Shown here: positions 35,510-43,857 of the stretch, one piece after another
Numbering within the stretch: the stretch's first letter is position 1
How the letters are laid out: every line of letters begins with the position of its first letter
NCBI GenBank assembly: GCA_947500505.1
Contig: CANMSL010000001.1
Span: 248,001 to 312,000 of the forward strand
Length of the DNA: 64,000 bases
Direction of reading: 5' to 3'
From: an uncultured Aquimarina sp.
Lineage (GTDB): Bacteria; Bacteroidota; Bacteroidia; Flavobacteriales; Flavobacteriaceae
Notes under the pieces: generated by a model
What the model was told of the DNA's origin: nothing
Databases searched by the model: none
The model's input: the letters and a program-made list of their open reading frames with translations, nothing else
Position numbers and translations under genes: made by a program

Positions 35510-36376
35510 TTACTGTAATTGCTCCAGTTCTTTATTCGTATAATCCGTAGGCAATCCTATATCTTCAAAGGCATTGATTTCTTCGGCTAGCTGATTGATT
35601 TTAGCGCGTGCACCCTCATAGGCACTTGCACCAAAAGGGATATGTACCGGTGGATTATCCAAATAGGCAATTTTGTAGATGGCCTTGGCTGCACGATTGG
35701 GGTCGCCCACTTGGTTACCATCCAGTTCTTTGATGGATTCAAGACGTTGGCCGACCGATTCTTTATAATCTTCAATGGTACTGTCAGCAAAGCTTGCAGA
35801 ACGACCTGCCCAATCTGTACGGAAAGGTCCGGGTTCCACATTGGTTACCTTGATGCCCAAGTGTGCTACTTCTTGTGCGAGTGCCTCGCCAATACCCTCA
35901 AGGGCAAACTTGGAACCGTTGTAAACACTTACCCCAGGAAAACCGACCAAGCCGCCTATAGAGGTTACATTGATGATGTTCCCCGATTTTTGCTTGCGTA
36001 GATGTGGCAATATCGCTTTGGTAATATTGACTGCTCCAAACACGTTGACTTCAAATTGATAGCGCAATTCGTTTTCAGGAATCTCTTCGAGACTGCCCAA
36101 TGAGCCGTATCCCGCATTGTTTACCAAGACATCTATTTTGCCAAATTGTTCAATAGCGTAATCGACCCCTTTTTTGATTTGTTCGGTATCGGTGACATCC
36201 ATCAGAACTCCCAGGGAATTTCCCGGGTAATATTTATTGAAGGCTTCTACTTGTTGTTCTTTCCTAAAGGTTGCGATGACCTTATCATCGTTGTCTAAGA
36301 CGACTTTGGTAAGTTCTTTTCCGAATCCAGTTGAGGCTCCTGTAACGAACCATACTTTTTGTTCTTTCAATTCCAT
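35510..36376 (-). CDS. SDR family oxidoreductase
   Basis: A 288-residue classical SDR: VWFVTGASTGFGKELT (TGxxxGxG nucleotide loop), LVNNAGYGSLGS (NNAG), catalytic Ser in NVTSIGGLVG, and the catalytic YNGSKFALEG (YxxxK). Sequence is close to the carbonyl reductase group that acts on small ketones and aldehydes. Transcribed alone from operator-promoter 3, with an 89-nt gap to the start codon that includes a 13-bp palindrome. Confidence 0.9.
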   Translation of the reverse strand: MELKEQKVWFVTGASTGFGKELTKVVLDNDDKVIATFRKEQQVEAFNKYYPGNSLGVLMDVTDTEQIKKGVDYAIEQFGKIDVLVNNAGYGSLGSLEEIPENELRYQFEVNVFGAVNITKAILPHLRKQKSGNIINVTSIGGLVGFPGVSVYNGSKFALEGIGEALAQEVAHLGIKVTNVEPGPFRTDWAGRSASFADSTIEDYKESVGQRLESIKELDGNQVGDPNRAAKAIYKIAYLDNPPVHIPFGASAYEGARAKINQLAEEINAFEDIGLPTDYTNKELEQLQ

Positions 36377-36464
36377 TTTGTTTATTTTTAAAAATTATAT
36401 TTTAAACCATTTTTCATTGAAACCCTATAATAGAGCCAATGGCTCGCATTTGTTTTTGTTATAC

Positions 36465-36520
36465 CAAAATTACGATGGCACACTTGTGTTTTCTTGGTAG
36501 ATTTTCAACGTGATATGGTA
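36465..36520 (-). promoter_or_regulatory. TGGTA operator-promoter 3
   Basis: -7 box CAAAATTA (36465-36472) and TGGTA half-sites at 36495 and 36516. Upstream of the SDR gene at 36376. Between box and gene the leader has GAGCCA-T-TGGCTC (36435-36447), a possible small hairpin. Confidence 0.7.
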
Positions 36521-36554
36521 TTTTTCACAAACAGCGACTAAATTTTTATCGCAT

Positions 36555-36581
36555 AAAAAAGCCAGCGTTTTAATGCTGGCT
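36555..36581 (-). terminator. Terminator after the alkene reductase gene
   Basis: AGCCAGC / GCTGGCT hairpin (36560-36581) followed on the leftward strand by a run of T. Thirty bases below the stop of the reductase gene at 36612. Confidence 0.75.
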
Positions 36582-36611
36582 TCATGCCTAAATATGTATA
36601 TGTTTATGGGA

Positions 36612-37721
36612 TTATGCCTTATCGGTTCCCACCTCTTCTAAAGTTGGATAATCGGTGTACCCTTCTCGACCACCTGCATAAAAGAAATCAGGTTTTGGCT
36701 CGTTCAATGGTGCGTTTATTTCAAATCGTTTTGGCAAATCTGGATTGGCAATAAAGGGTCGCCCAAAGGCAATAAAAAACCTATCGTCTTCACGTACTTT
36801 GTTCTCAGCTTTTTTGTGGTCAAAGCCACCACAGAAGATGATATTGCCCTTAAAGTTATGCACAATACCTTCTTTTAATTTTTCAGGTACTTCTGGTGCT
36901 CCCATTGACACGTGGTCTACCAAGTGGATATAGACCAAGCTTAACTTATTTAAGGCTTCAACCAAATATTCAAAAGTTTCCTGTTGACCTTCAAACGGAC
37001 CCATATCATTCAAAGCACCTCCCGGTGATAGGCGGATTCCCACCTTATCGGTTCCTATGGCCTCTGAAACTTTCTTTGCAATCTCCAGGGTAAGCCTACA
37101 TCGATTTTCAATGGAACCACCGTATTCATCATCCCTATGGTTTGCCTGTGGATTAAGGAACTGTTCAAGCAAATAGCCATTGGCCGCGTGCAGTTCTACA
37201 CCATCAAAACCAGAATCGATTGCTCTTTTGGCCGATTGCACGTGTTCTTCAATAGCCTGTTCAATGTCTTGTCGGGTCATTTCTTTTGGAACGCCTATGG
37301 GTTGATTTCCCTTTTGGTCGGTGTACATCTCTGTGGTTGCAGGTGCAATGGGTGAAGGTGCCACTATTTCTGAGCCTTCTGGCATATTCAATTTATGGGA
37401 AATTCTGCCAGAGTGCATCAACTGTGCAAAGATTTTACCTTTATTTTGGTGTACTGCCTTGGTAATTTCTTTCCAAGCGTTTGCTTGGGGTTCATTATAT
37501 ATTCCCGGCATTCTTGGGTATCCTGCGGCGTTTGGCGATATCGCGATACCTTCGGTAATGATAAGTCCGGCACTTGCGCGTTCTGCATAATACTCCGTCA
37601 TTAATGCCGTGGGCACGTGGTCTTTTGTCGCCCTGCTGCGTGTCATAGGTGGCATTACCATTCTGTTTTTAAGTTTATGTGGACCTAAGTTGGCCTCGTT
37701 CAATACTATACTTGTTTTCAT
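36612..37721 (-). CDS. Alkene reductase, old yellow enzyme family
   Basis: A 369-residue FMN enzyme that reduces activated double bonds and nitro compounds (NemA/OYE group). Diagnostic segments are LKNRMVMPPMTRSRA, FAQLMHSGRISH, FDGVELHAANGYLLEQFLNP (active-site His/Asn pair HAAN) and FIAFGRPFIANPDLPKR with the FMN-phosphate site. It is transcribed alone from operator-promoter 4, with its own terminator. In the proposed regulon it would remove electrophilic enones, quinones or nitro compounds. Confidence 0.93.
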   Translation of the reverse strand: MKTSIVLNEANLGPHKLKNRMVMPPMTRSRATKDHVPTALMTEYYAERASAGLIITEGIAISPNAAGYPRMPGIYNEPQANAWKEITKAVHQNKGKIFAQLMHSGRISHKLNMPEGSEIVAPSPIAPATTEMYTDQKGNQPIGVPKEMTRQDIEQAIEEHVQSAKRAIDSGFDGVELHAANGYLLEQFLNPQANHRDDEYGGSIENRCRLTLEIAKKVSEAIGTDKVGIRLSPGGALNDMGPFEGQQETFEYLVEALNKLSLVYIHLVDHVSMGAPEVPEKLKEGIVHNFKGNIIFCGGFDHKKAENKVREDDRFFIAFGRPFIANPDLPKRFEINAPLNEPKPDFFYAGGREGYTDYPTLEEVGTDKA

Positions 37722-37742
37722 TTTTGATATATTTTATGACTG

Positions 37743-37798
37743 TAAAAGTATCGTCATATAGCTCAAAGGACTTGGTAGTTATTCAATGTGTTCTGGTA
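37743..37798 (-). promoter_or_regulatory. TGGTA operator-promoter 4
   Basis: -7 box TAAAAGTA (37743-37750; one base off CAAAnnTA) and TGGTA half-sites at 37773 and 37794. The alkene reductase starts 22 nt after the box. Confidence 0.65.
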
Positions 37799-37834
37799 CT
37801 TTTTTATATTTCTCTTCAGATAGGGAAAACAAAA

Positions 37835-37859
37835 AAGCCCTGCCAAATGGCGAGGGCTT
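37835..37859 (-). terminator. Terminator after the tiny-peptide genes
   Basis: AAGCCCTGCC / GGCGAGGGCTT hairpin with one bulged base, followed leftward by TTTTGTTTTC. It is 24 nt below the stop of the 26-residue peptide at 37883 and closes a two-peptide transcription unit. Confidence 0.7.
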
Positions 37860-37882
37860 CTAATGATGAAAAACAACCAAAC

Positions 37883-37963
37883 TTAATTATCATTATTGAG
37901 TGTTTTTGAAATTTGTGGGTTTTCGACTTTTCTATGAAAGTGTCTATAATATCTCGTTGTCAT
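37883..37963 (-). CDS. Tiny 26-residue peptide, copy A
   Basis: An ATG-to-TAA frame starting MTTRYYRHFHRKVENPQIS and ending in an Asn-rich tail. Its neighbour at 37997-38077 encodes a peptide with the same length and plan, 18 of the first 19 residues identical or similar. Many nucleotide differences between the copies are synonymous or conservative (for example GTC/GTT, CCA/CCA, ATT kept), suggesting selection on the peptide. It is rich in Arg, His and aromatic residues and has no signal peptide. Function and family unknown. Confidence 0.6.
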   Translation of the reverse strand: MTTRYYRHFHRKVENPQISKTLNNDN

Positions 37964-37996
37964 TACTTTATGTTTTATAAATTATACTTCCGTTCT

Positions 37997-38077
37997 CTAA
38001 TGTTCATTTCTGAGGCTTCCCGAAATCTGTGGGTCTTCAACTCTTCTATGAAAATGTCTAAAATATCTCGTTGTCAT
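37997..38077 (-). CDS. Tiny 26-residue peptide, copy B
   Basis: An ATG-to-TAG frame starting MTTRYFRHFHRRVEDPQIS, homologous to copy A, which starts 33 nt downstream. The start lies 43 nt after the -7 box of operator-promoter 5. Both copies are preceded by a similar AT-rich leader (TATAATTTxxAAAACA). Together with the terminator at 37835 they form a complete small transcription unit. Possible roles include a stress peptide, chaperone-like or metal/nucleic-acid-binding peptide; none is supported by direct evidence. Confidence 0.6.
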   Translation of the reverse strand: MTTRYFRHFHRRVEDPQISGSLRNEH

Positions 38078-38119
38078 AACGTTGTGTTTTAAAATTATAC
38101 TTCCTTTTTAATTACACCA

Positions 38120-38175
38120 CAAAGATACGGGCGACAACCTGCTTTGGTCTGGTAGAAAACAAAGTGATACGGGTA
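38120..38175 (-). promoter_or_regulatory. TGGTA operator-promoter 5
   Basis: -7 box CAAAGATA (38120-38127, read TATCTTTG) with half-sites TGGTA at 38150 and GGGTA at 38171. Drives the two tiny-peptide frames. It lies just after the AraC gene. Confidence 0.7.
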
Positions 38176-38204
38176 GTATTCTTATAACAACCGCGATGTA
38201 TGGG

Positions 38205-39104
38205 TTATTTGACTTCTTTGAACTGTGTAGGGGTCTGACCTGTTGCTCCCTTGAAGAATTTTGTAAAGTAACTGGTATCGTTGAATTTTAATGTATAGGC
38301 TATTTCGGATATGGTCATATCCGTGGACTGCAACATTGACTTTGCCTCCAACACCGTTCTATTTTTTATCAGTTTCCCAGCGGTGAGGCCCGTGCTTTTC
38401 TTTAAGGTTGCACTTAGGTAATTGGGATGTACAAATAGTTTATCGGCAAAGTCTTGAACCGAGTAAAGAGATTCAGCTTTATTGGTGACCAAATCATAAA
38501 AATGTTGTTCCAATACTCTGTTGAAATTTATAACCAATTCATCCTCTGGTTTTTCTTCTTGTTGTTCATAACGAAGTCGATGCAGTTTTTCGGCATTATT
38601 TAAAATGATGTGAAGATAATGCCAACAATTTTCCATCTCATTGGCCTCATACATTTCATAAAGACGGTTTATCTGGTTCTTAAATGTATTCAGGTCTTCA
38701 TTTTCTAACTGGAATTTTTGCTTGCCTCGCAGACTGTAGAACGCATAATCATTAAAATGGTTAGGTAAATTGGTGCTTGTTGTGAACTCATCTGTAAACA
38801 GGCATACGAATCCCTTCCAATTATTATTGTCGCGTTTGTAGTGCCTTAAGTGACGTGGCCCAAGAAAGTAGAGTGACCCTGGGCACATATGATATTCGTG
38901 CAAGCCTATTTTATAATCTGCCTCGCCCTCGAGCATCAAAATTAATGCATAGGTGTTGCTTCTAAAAATTGCCGTTTCATTTACTTGTGTCTCTGGGGTA
39001 TCCTCAAAACGGTGGATATGAAAATTTTTGTTCTTTGGTTGAAGGGTTTTTAGCCCTTGCAATAAAGCAGGAATGTCTTTAAATACTACGATGTCTTTAC
39101 TCAT
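38205..39104 (-). CDS. AraC-family regulator, candidate TGGTA regulator
   Basis: A 299-residue protein with an N-terminal cupin-like ligand domain (residues 25-115, with LMLEGEADYKIGLHEYHMCP and GPRHLRHYKR) and a C-terminal double HTH of AraC type (SVQDFADKLFVHPNYLSATL, then MTISEIAYTLKFNDTSYFTK, residues 215-295). It is the last gene of the seven-gene operon that begins at 43513 behind operator-promoter 6, so it would be part of its own regulon. AraC proteins bind two direct half-sites about 21 bp apart, the spacing of all eight operators here. Confidence 0.88.
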   Translation of the reverse strand: MSKDIVVFKDIPALLQGLKTLQPKNKNFHIHRFEDTPETQVNETAIFRSNTYALILMLEGEADYKIGLHEYHMCPGSLYFLGPRHLRHYKRDNNNWKGFVCLFTDEFTTSTNLPNHFNDYAFYSLRGKQKFQLENEDLNTFKNQINRLYEMYEANEMENCWHYLHIILNNAEKLHRLRYEQQEEKPEDELVINFNRVLEQHFYDLVTNKAESLYSVQDFADKLFVHPNYLSATLKKSTGLTAGKLIKNRTVLEAKSMLQSTDMTISEIAYTLKFNDTSYFTKFFKGATGQTPTQFKEVK

Positions 39105-39127
39105 ATTTGATAAACGGTTTTAATGTA

Positions 39128-40087
39128 CTAAAAGACATAGCCTTCTGTCCACTCTGTTTTTTCCCGGAAGGTACGCTCTCCGTACATTTCCCTTACATTT
39201 CGTTCTATAGTTTCGCTCAATGCGGTCATAGGTGTATCGTCTATTCTGTTCTCAAAAGGGTCTTCGGTGCGTTCCCCAATTCTGTCCAGACAGAGAAATA
39301 CAAATGAAATAATAAAGGATACGGGAATCATTACCCAACCCAGTTCACTTACAAATGCGAAAGGTAACAAGGTTGCGTGGATAAAAACAAATAGCGTAGA
39401 GAAGTAGGTATAGGGTCTGGGCATCGGGGTGTTTTTGATACGCTCCGCACGCCCTTGAATGTTGTTGAACTCTACCAGGGTTTGGTCCATCTGTACGTGA
39501 CGGTATTCGGTGAGCCATCCTTTTTTTGCAGCTCTTTTTAAATCTTCTCCCTGAAGTTGGTTCAAGTAATTGGGCGGATTGTCCATTTGGCAGAATACTT
39601 TGAATTCGTGCTCACCCAGCAATGGCTTTGTACTTACATAGTCATTTTCTGCTTCTTTATATTCTGCAATGTCTGGGGCATAATCGTGCTTTTTTCTCAA
39701 AAATACCCGTAGTGCGTGTACAAATGCAGCGTGCCTGTATACCAAGCGTTCTTGAAAGGCTTTTAGTTCTTTAGCCTCAGAGGGGTCGTCACTCGTAATC
39801 AACGTGGTCACCTGTCGTGCCCAAGCCCTACTGTAATTTACGGCGAGACCCCATATTTTTCTGGCTTCCCACCAGCGGTCATAGGCCTGGTTATTGTTGA
39901 AACCGAGAAATATGGATAAAGCTGTACTGAAAGCTGCTATCGTATAAAAAGGTATCTCAAGAGACATTTTTAGCGAACTGAACTGGTCGAGAACATATAC
40001 GGTTATTGCTATAAATAAAAAGTACAGTAGGCTCTTCCAACTATAGAAGATAATGAGTTTGGGGTCAAGATTTTTACGGGTTATCAT
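39128..40087 (-). CDS. Bestrophin family ion channel protein
   Basis: A 319-residue protein with the bestrophin/YneE core: membrane helices near residues 15-35, 40-60 and 215-260, and the motif NNNQAYDRWWEARKIWG with the conserved RWWE. Bacterial homologues form pentameric, mostly cation- or anion-conducting channels in the inner membrane. Within the redox operon, it lies between a UspA gene and the AraC gene. Confidence 0.88.
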   Translation of the reverse strand: MITRKNLDPKLIIFYSWKSLLYFLFIAITVYVLDQFSSLKMSLEIPFYTIAAFSTALSIFLGFNNNQAYDRWWEARKIWGLAVNYSRAWARQVTTLITSDDPSEAKELKAFQERLVYRHAAFVHALRVFLRKKHDYAPDIAEYKEAENDYVSTKPLLGEHEFKVFCQMDNPPNYLNQLQGEDLKRAAKKGWLTEYRHVQMDQTLVEFNNIQGRAERIKNTPMPRPYTYFSTLFVFIHATLLPFAFVSELGWVMIPVSFIISFVFLCLDRIGERTEDPFENRIDDTPMTALSETIERNVREMYGERTFREKTEWTEGYVF

Positions 40088-40098
40088 ATTTTTTAGTA

Positions 40099-40911
40099 TT
40101 AGTTTTTAAAGGTCCAAATTGGATATTCAGAGTTCATAATCAATGCTGCCTCTTTATCGTTTGAAAAAAGCCGGCCCCAAAAACCAAGCTCTCCGATATG
40201 GGTTGCGATAAATACCGAACCAAATTTTTTACTGTAATTATAAATGCTTTGGATGGGCTGGTTTCCGTCTATAAAAACAGACGTGACATCTTTCAAGTTT
40301 GGTTGTTCTGAAAAGCCCTTTTTAATGGCTTCTTCATTTGCTTCGACCAATTCAAAATTCATTTGGTCTTGGTATGCGATATGCACCGTCATCTCTGGGA
40401 AGAGGCTTGTGAATTCGATGAAGGCCTTTACAAAGACTTCCGAAAATGGTTTTTCATCTGCCAAAAGCACAATATCCTTAAATTTTTCGAGCTGGTCCAA
40501 CCGGCACTTTAAAATCAATATGGGGGTGTTACTATTATGAAGCAGTTCTTTGGCATTTGTGTTTGCATCAGAGAATCGGTCTCCGCCCATCACAATAAGG
40601 TCGGCATTTGTTCTCTCCGCTTCTTGCGAAAGTACCTCTACCGGTTCCCCGAAGAGAACTTTGATATCTATATCCAATTCCTCGTGAAATTGCCGAAGCT
40701 CGTCGACCCGATGTTTGGCACGCGATGTTTTTTCATTGACAACCACAGCCTCTATCTGTTTCAGGGTGTTGTGGTCTTCAACGAGCTCTTTATCTTTTAC
40801 TATAGCAATTATTTCCAGTTCTGCCCCTGAAAGCTCACTTAATTGCAATGCCATTTCCAATGAACATTTGCTCAAGTAAGATATATCGATGGGTACGAGG
40901 ATGGATTTCAT
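40099..40911 (-). CDS. Tandem universal stress protein (UspA)
   Basis: A 270-residue protein built of two Usp-like domains: the first begins MKSILVPIDISYLSKCSLEMAL and has the ATP-binding-type loop LIVMGGDRFSDANTNAKELLHNSNTPILILK; the second (residues 145-270) is diverged (VFIATHIGELGFWGRLF). It is likely a soluble stress-signalling or ATP-binding protein. It lies 10-11 nt from its neighbours in the operon. Confidence 0.85.
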   Translation of the reverse strand: MKSILVPIDISYLSKCSLEMALQLSELSGAELEIIAIVKDKELVEDHNTLKQIEAVVVNEKTSRAKHRVDELRQFHEELDIDIKVLFGEPVEVLSQEAERTNADLIVMGGDRFSDANTNAKELLHNSNTPILILKCRLDQLEKFKDIVLLADEKPFSEVFVKAFIEFTSLFPEMTVHIAYQDQMNFELVEANEEAIKKGFSEQPNLKDVTSVFIDGNQPIQSIYNYSKKFGSVFIATHIGELGFWGRLFSNDKEAALIMNSEYPIWTFKN

Positions 40912-40921
40912 AATGTCTGTT

Positions 40922-41935
40922 TTATAGTTCTATGGCAATTTTTCCGAAGTGTCTGCCGTCTTGCATCATTTGGTACGCTTCCTTTACATTTTCAAAGCCA
41001 AACGTCTTATGGATTATAGGATGGATGTCGTTTCCTTGAAGAAATATATTGAGTTGGTTGAACATATAACTGCTCCCAACATATATTCCGTGAATATCAA
41101 TGGCCTTCATCGTAGCTTGAACGAGCTGCGGTGTATGCTGTTGCTCTGCCAACACTCCGATAAGATGAATCTTGCCACCAGGCTTTACCGCCCTTAGGGA
41201 TTGGCTCAAAGTACCTTGGCCACCAACTTCGATGATATGGTCAACACCGAGGTCGTTGGTATATTTTTTTACTTCCTTATACCATTCTGGGTTGTTTTTA
41301 TAATTAATCAAGTGGTCGGCACCCAAGGCTTTCGCCTTCTGAAGTTTTTCATCGCTACTCGATGTGATGATGACCGTTGCACCTGCTTTTTTGGCCATTT
41401 GCAAGGCAAATATGGAAACACCTCCTGTGCCGAGGCAAAGTACGGTCTGGCCCTGCAACAAATTACCACGCTCAAATAGCGCCTGATAAGCCGTCACCCC
41501 AGCGCAGGGCAAGGTCGCTGCTTCAATAAAACTGTGGTTGTTATTTATTTTTACCCAGGCCTCTGCAGGTAGGGCCACATATTCGGCTAACATTCCATCC
41601 ATATTGCCTCCCAAAGACCTGTAACTTTCTTTGGCGGTGAATCCTCCAAAAGTCCATTCCGGGAAAAAATTGGCAGTTACACGGTCGCCCACTTTAAAAT
41701 TGCTTACCGCTTTGCCTATTTCTACAATTTCTCCTGCGCCATCGCAAAGGGGAATCATCGGTAACTTTTCTCCAGGATATGAGATGCTTCCGCTAGTGAT
41801 ACCTAAATCCCTATAGTTGAGTGAGACCGCCTTTATATTTACCAAAACCTCATTGTCTTTTGGTACCGGTTTTTCTAAAGTGACCTGACTCAAAGCTCGC
41901 TTACCGTCAATTGTATTAATTTGATATGCTTTCAT
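40922..41935 (-). CDS. Medium-chain NAD(P)-dependent alcohol dehydrogenase/quinone oxidoreductase
   Basis: A 337-residue MDR-superfamily enzyme: LNYRDLGITSGSI near residue 40 and IPLCDGAGEIVEIG (GroES-like domain), then LCLGTGGVSIFALQMAKKAGA (Rossmann NAD(P) loop) and SSSDEKLQKAKALGADHLINY. The catalytic zinc Cys is replaced in the NYRDLG segment, suggesting the zinc-free quinone oxidoreductase subgroup. It is the fourth gene of the redox operon. Confidence 0.88.
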   Translation of the reverse strand: MKAYQINTIDGKRALSQVTLEKPVPKDNEVLVNIKAVSLNYRDLGITSGSISYPGEKLPMIPLCDGAGEIVEIGKAVSNFKVGDRVTANFFPEWTFGGFTAKESYRSLGGNMDGMLAEYVALPAEAWVKINNNHSFIEAATLPCAGVTAYQALFERGNLLQGQTVLCLGTGGVSIFALQMAKKAGATVIITSSSDEKLQKAKALGADHLINYKNNPEWYKEVKKYTNDLGVDHIIEVGGQGTLSQSLRAVKPGGKIHLIGVLAEQQHTPQLVQATMKAIDIHGIYVGSSYMFNQLNIFLQGNDIHPIIHKTFGFENVKEAYQMMQDGRHFGKIAIEL

Positions 41936-41946
41936 TCGTTTCGTTT

Positions 41947-42462
41947 TTAGGCTTCGCCGCGTGCTGGGTAATTGGTGTTAATGGCGTAGTCGATTGCCGT
42001 AAGTATTTCCTTAAAAGACGGTCTGGCAAATGGCATCGTCTGTATGGACGAGGCGTATAAACGGTGGTCTTTATCGATTATGAATATGCCTGGTTCGCTA
42101 AAATAGTCTGGTTCACTATCCGATATGCCACTTGAAATGAACAGACCCAGAGACCTTGCCGTTTCAATAGAAAGGCCATAAGCCACATTCAGGCTATCAA
42201 TTTGCCACTCATCAAAGGTTTGTCTTGCTAATTCTTCGTCATTGGAACTCACTATCAATACTTCAATATTACGTTCCGTGAATTCATTTATCATTTGATT
42301 TAGACCCTGTAAATAGCGTCTGCAAATCGGGCAATGTTTTCCTCTATATGTCACGATTATCAAAAAGTTCTCAATTGCTACCTGGTCCAAGAACCAATGT
42401 CCCTGTTCTACGGTAGGCAAAGAAATTTGAGGAAATTTTTCTCCGGGTTTTAGGGTTGCCAT
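41947..42462 (-). CDS. AhpC/TSA-type peroxiredoxin-like protein
   Basis: A 171-residue thioredoxin-fold protein. IVTYRGKHCPICRRYLQGL carries a CxxC pair at the place of the peroxidatic Cys, and FSEPGIFIIDKDHRLYA is the conserved later strand. This CPxC redoxin subgroup of AhpC/TSA proteins is common next to oxidoreductases. Probably reduces peroxides or protein disulfides; the exact substrate is unknown. Confidence 0.82.
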   Translation of the reverse strand: MATLKPGEKFPQISLPTVEQGHWFLDQVAIENFLIIVTYRGKHCPICRRYLQGLNQMINEFTERNIEVLIVSSNDEELARQTFDEWQIDSLNVAYGLSIETARSLGLFISSGISDSEPDYFSEPGIFIIDKDHRLYASSIQTMPFARPSFKEILTAIDYAINTNYPARGEA

Positions 42463-42472
42463 AGTGTTTTAT

Positions 42473-43024
42473 TTATCTTCTAACTGGTCCGGAAATATGC
42501 TCGTGAACAATTTTCCAACCATCGGGTTTCTCCTTCCAAATAAGCGTTACGTGCCATTCTCCCTTGATGGGTTCACCGGACACTAATGTGCCTTCGCCTG
42601 AAAAGGTAAATGTACTTGTGGCCAGATTATCCGTGGCCTTGACTTCCAATCCGTCAATGGTCTTTACTTCCCAACTATCAAATTGTTGCATTGCCTTGCT
42701 CCAGACTTTTTCATAATCTGTCCACCCTTTTATAACCGTAGTTTCAGGTGACATCAGGTCGTAGGCCAACAATTCTTCATCTTTACTATAGATATGGTCT
42801 ATTTTAGAGAGTTTGTAGGGTTTGGCATCCACACTCCATAATTTATAGTCCTGTACTTTTTTTGTAATCAAGGCTATGACATCTTTGTTGTTATTTTCCT
42901 TGAGGGAAAAACTTGATAATGCTACTGCAAAAACCAATACTACGATGACGCTGTACGTCGCTGTTTTTATTCTTTTACTCATTGCTACATATTTGTTTTG
43001 GTATTCGTGAATCTTCGATTTCAT
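42473..43024 (-). CDS. Exported SnoaL/NTF2-like protein
   Basis: A 183-residue protein with a membrane-inserting or signal segment (VIVVLVFAVALSSFSL, residues 24-39) followed by a SnoaL/DUF4440-like cone fold: DEELLAYDLMSPETTVIKGW and GEWHVTLIWKEKPDGWKIVHEHIS. Start may be at 43024 or, perhaps better, at the second Met at 42982, just before the signal segment. Function unknown; in this context a ligand-binding or small isomerase role is plausible. Confidence 0.7.
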   Translation of the reverse strand: MKSKIHEYQNKYVAMSKRIKTATYSVIVVLVFAVALSSFSLKENNNKDVIALITKKVQDYKLWSVDAKPYKLSKIDHIYSKDEELLAYDLMSPETTVIKGWTDYEKVWSKAMQQFDSWEVKTIDGLEVKATDNLATSTFTFSGEGTLVSGEPIKGEWHVTLIWKEKPDGWKIVHEHISGPVRR

Positions 43025-43030
43025 TTTTTC

Positions 43031-43513
43031 TTAGTTTAAAATTTCCATAAATTCTATTAGGTTCTCGTTGTTGTCCTTAATGATGCACCAGAGGAATTTG
43101 ACGCCTGTTTTTTTGTCTTCAAACAAGACCACAGGCACATCAAAAGTGACATCCCGCTTTTTAAGTTCTTCGGCAAAAACTTTTAGGTCGTTCACCTTAA
43201 ATGCTATACGCTTCACGCCTTCAACGGCCAAATCTTCAAAAGAAGTTTTTCGATATTCAGGTAGTGGTTGCATCTGCTTTGATTTCATAAACATAATTTC
43301 AAAATCATCTTTACGAACAAGTCTGCCGTTAAGTCCTTTTTCAGGTACATCAAATGCTTTTCCCAAAGTGAAGTCAAGCTTGGTAACATACCAGTCTGCG
43401 GTGACATCTACATCGGGCACCATCACCACCAATTGCTGTGGTGTAAATGTGAGTTCTTGTGCGTTTACTGCCATTGTAAGAAGGATTAAAAATTGAGTTA
43501 TGATGACTTTCAT
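43031..43513 (-). CDS. Exported VOC-family protein
   Basis: A 160-residue protein with a signal peptide (MKVIITQFLILLTMAVNA) and a VOC domain (QQLVVMVPDVDVTADWYVT, then GVKRIAFKVNDLKVF). Metal-ligand His and Glu of glyoxalase I are not obvious at the expected first strand (VMVPDV), so it may be a non-catalytic binding relative. ATG at 43513 begins the signal peptide. It is the first long gene of the redox operon, preceded by a 34-residue leader frame. Confidence 0.72.
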   Translation of the reverse strand: MKVIITQFLILLTMAVNAQELTFTPQQLVVMVPDVDVTADWYVTKLDFTLGKAFDVPEKGLNGRLVRKDDFEIMFMKSKQMQPLPEYRKTSFEDLAVEGVKRIAFKVNDLKVFAEELKKRDVTFDVPVVLFEDKKTGVKFLWCIIKDNNENLIEFMEILN

Positions 43514-43523
43514 TGTTATACTG

Positions 43524-43628
43524 TTATACAATTATTTTCAGGTTTTGATATCCATTACCTTGATTGTCTTCATTAAGACAGTCTATCCAAGAGATTGATT
43601 CGCAATTTGACTGTGCTTGTGGTTCCAT
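43524..43628 (-). CDS. 34-residue leader peptide of the redox operon
   Basis: An ATG-to-TAA frame starting MEPQAQSNCESISWIDCLNE and ending KIIV, which lies between operator-promoter 6 and the exported VOC gene. The ATG is only 17 nt from the -7 box at 43645, so it is the first possible start codon on the transcript, and its stop is 10 nt from the VOC start. It contains two Cys residues (CESISWIDC), a plausible thiol or metal motif. Either a leader peptide controlling the operon or a small protein in its own right. Confidence 0.5.
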   Translation of the reverse strand: MEPQAQSNCESISWIDCLNEDNQGNGYQNLKIIV

Positions 43629-43644
43629 TACTTTAACTTTTGAA

Positions 43645-43700
43645 CAAAATTACCATTGAGATACATCTTATACTTGGTAGAAATCAAACCAAGGATGGTA
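43645..43700 (-). promoter_or_regulatory. TGGTA operator-promoter 6
   Basis: -7 box CAAAATTA (43645-43652) with TGGTA half-sites at 43675 and 43696. Drives the redox operon from 43628 to 38205, including the AraC gene. Confidence 0.75.
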
Positions 43701-43857
43701 CTTTTCTAAAAAATACTGTATGTGGTAAAAAATGTGGGGTAGGAAATCAGGATATTCGCAGGGTATCTACTGCGCTTTTCTAAAAAGATGGTATTGGTAT
43801 AAAGGTGTGTATGCAGTTTCGAAGGCTTACCGCAGCGTTTTTAAGAAGGGAAATATT

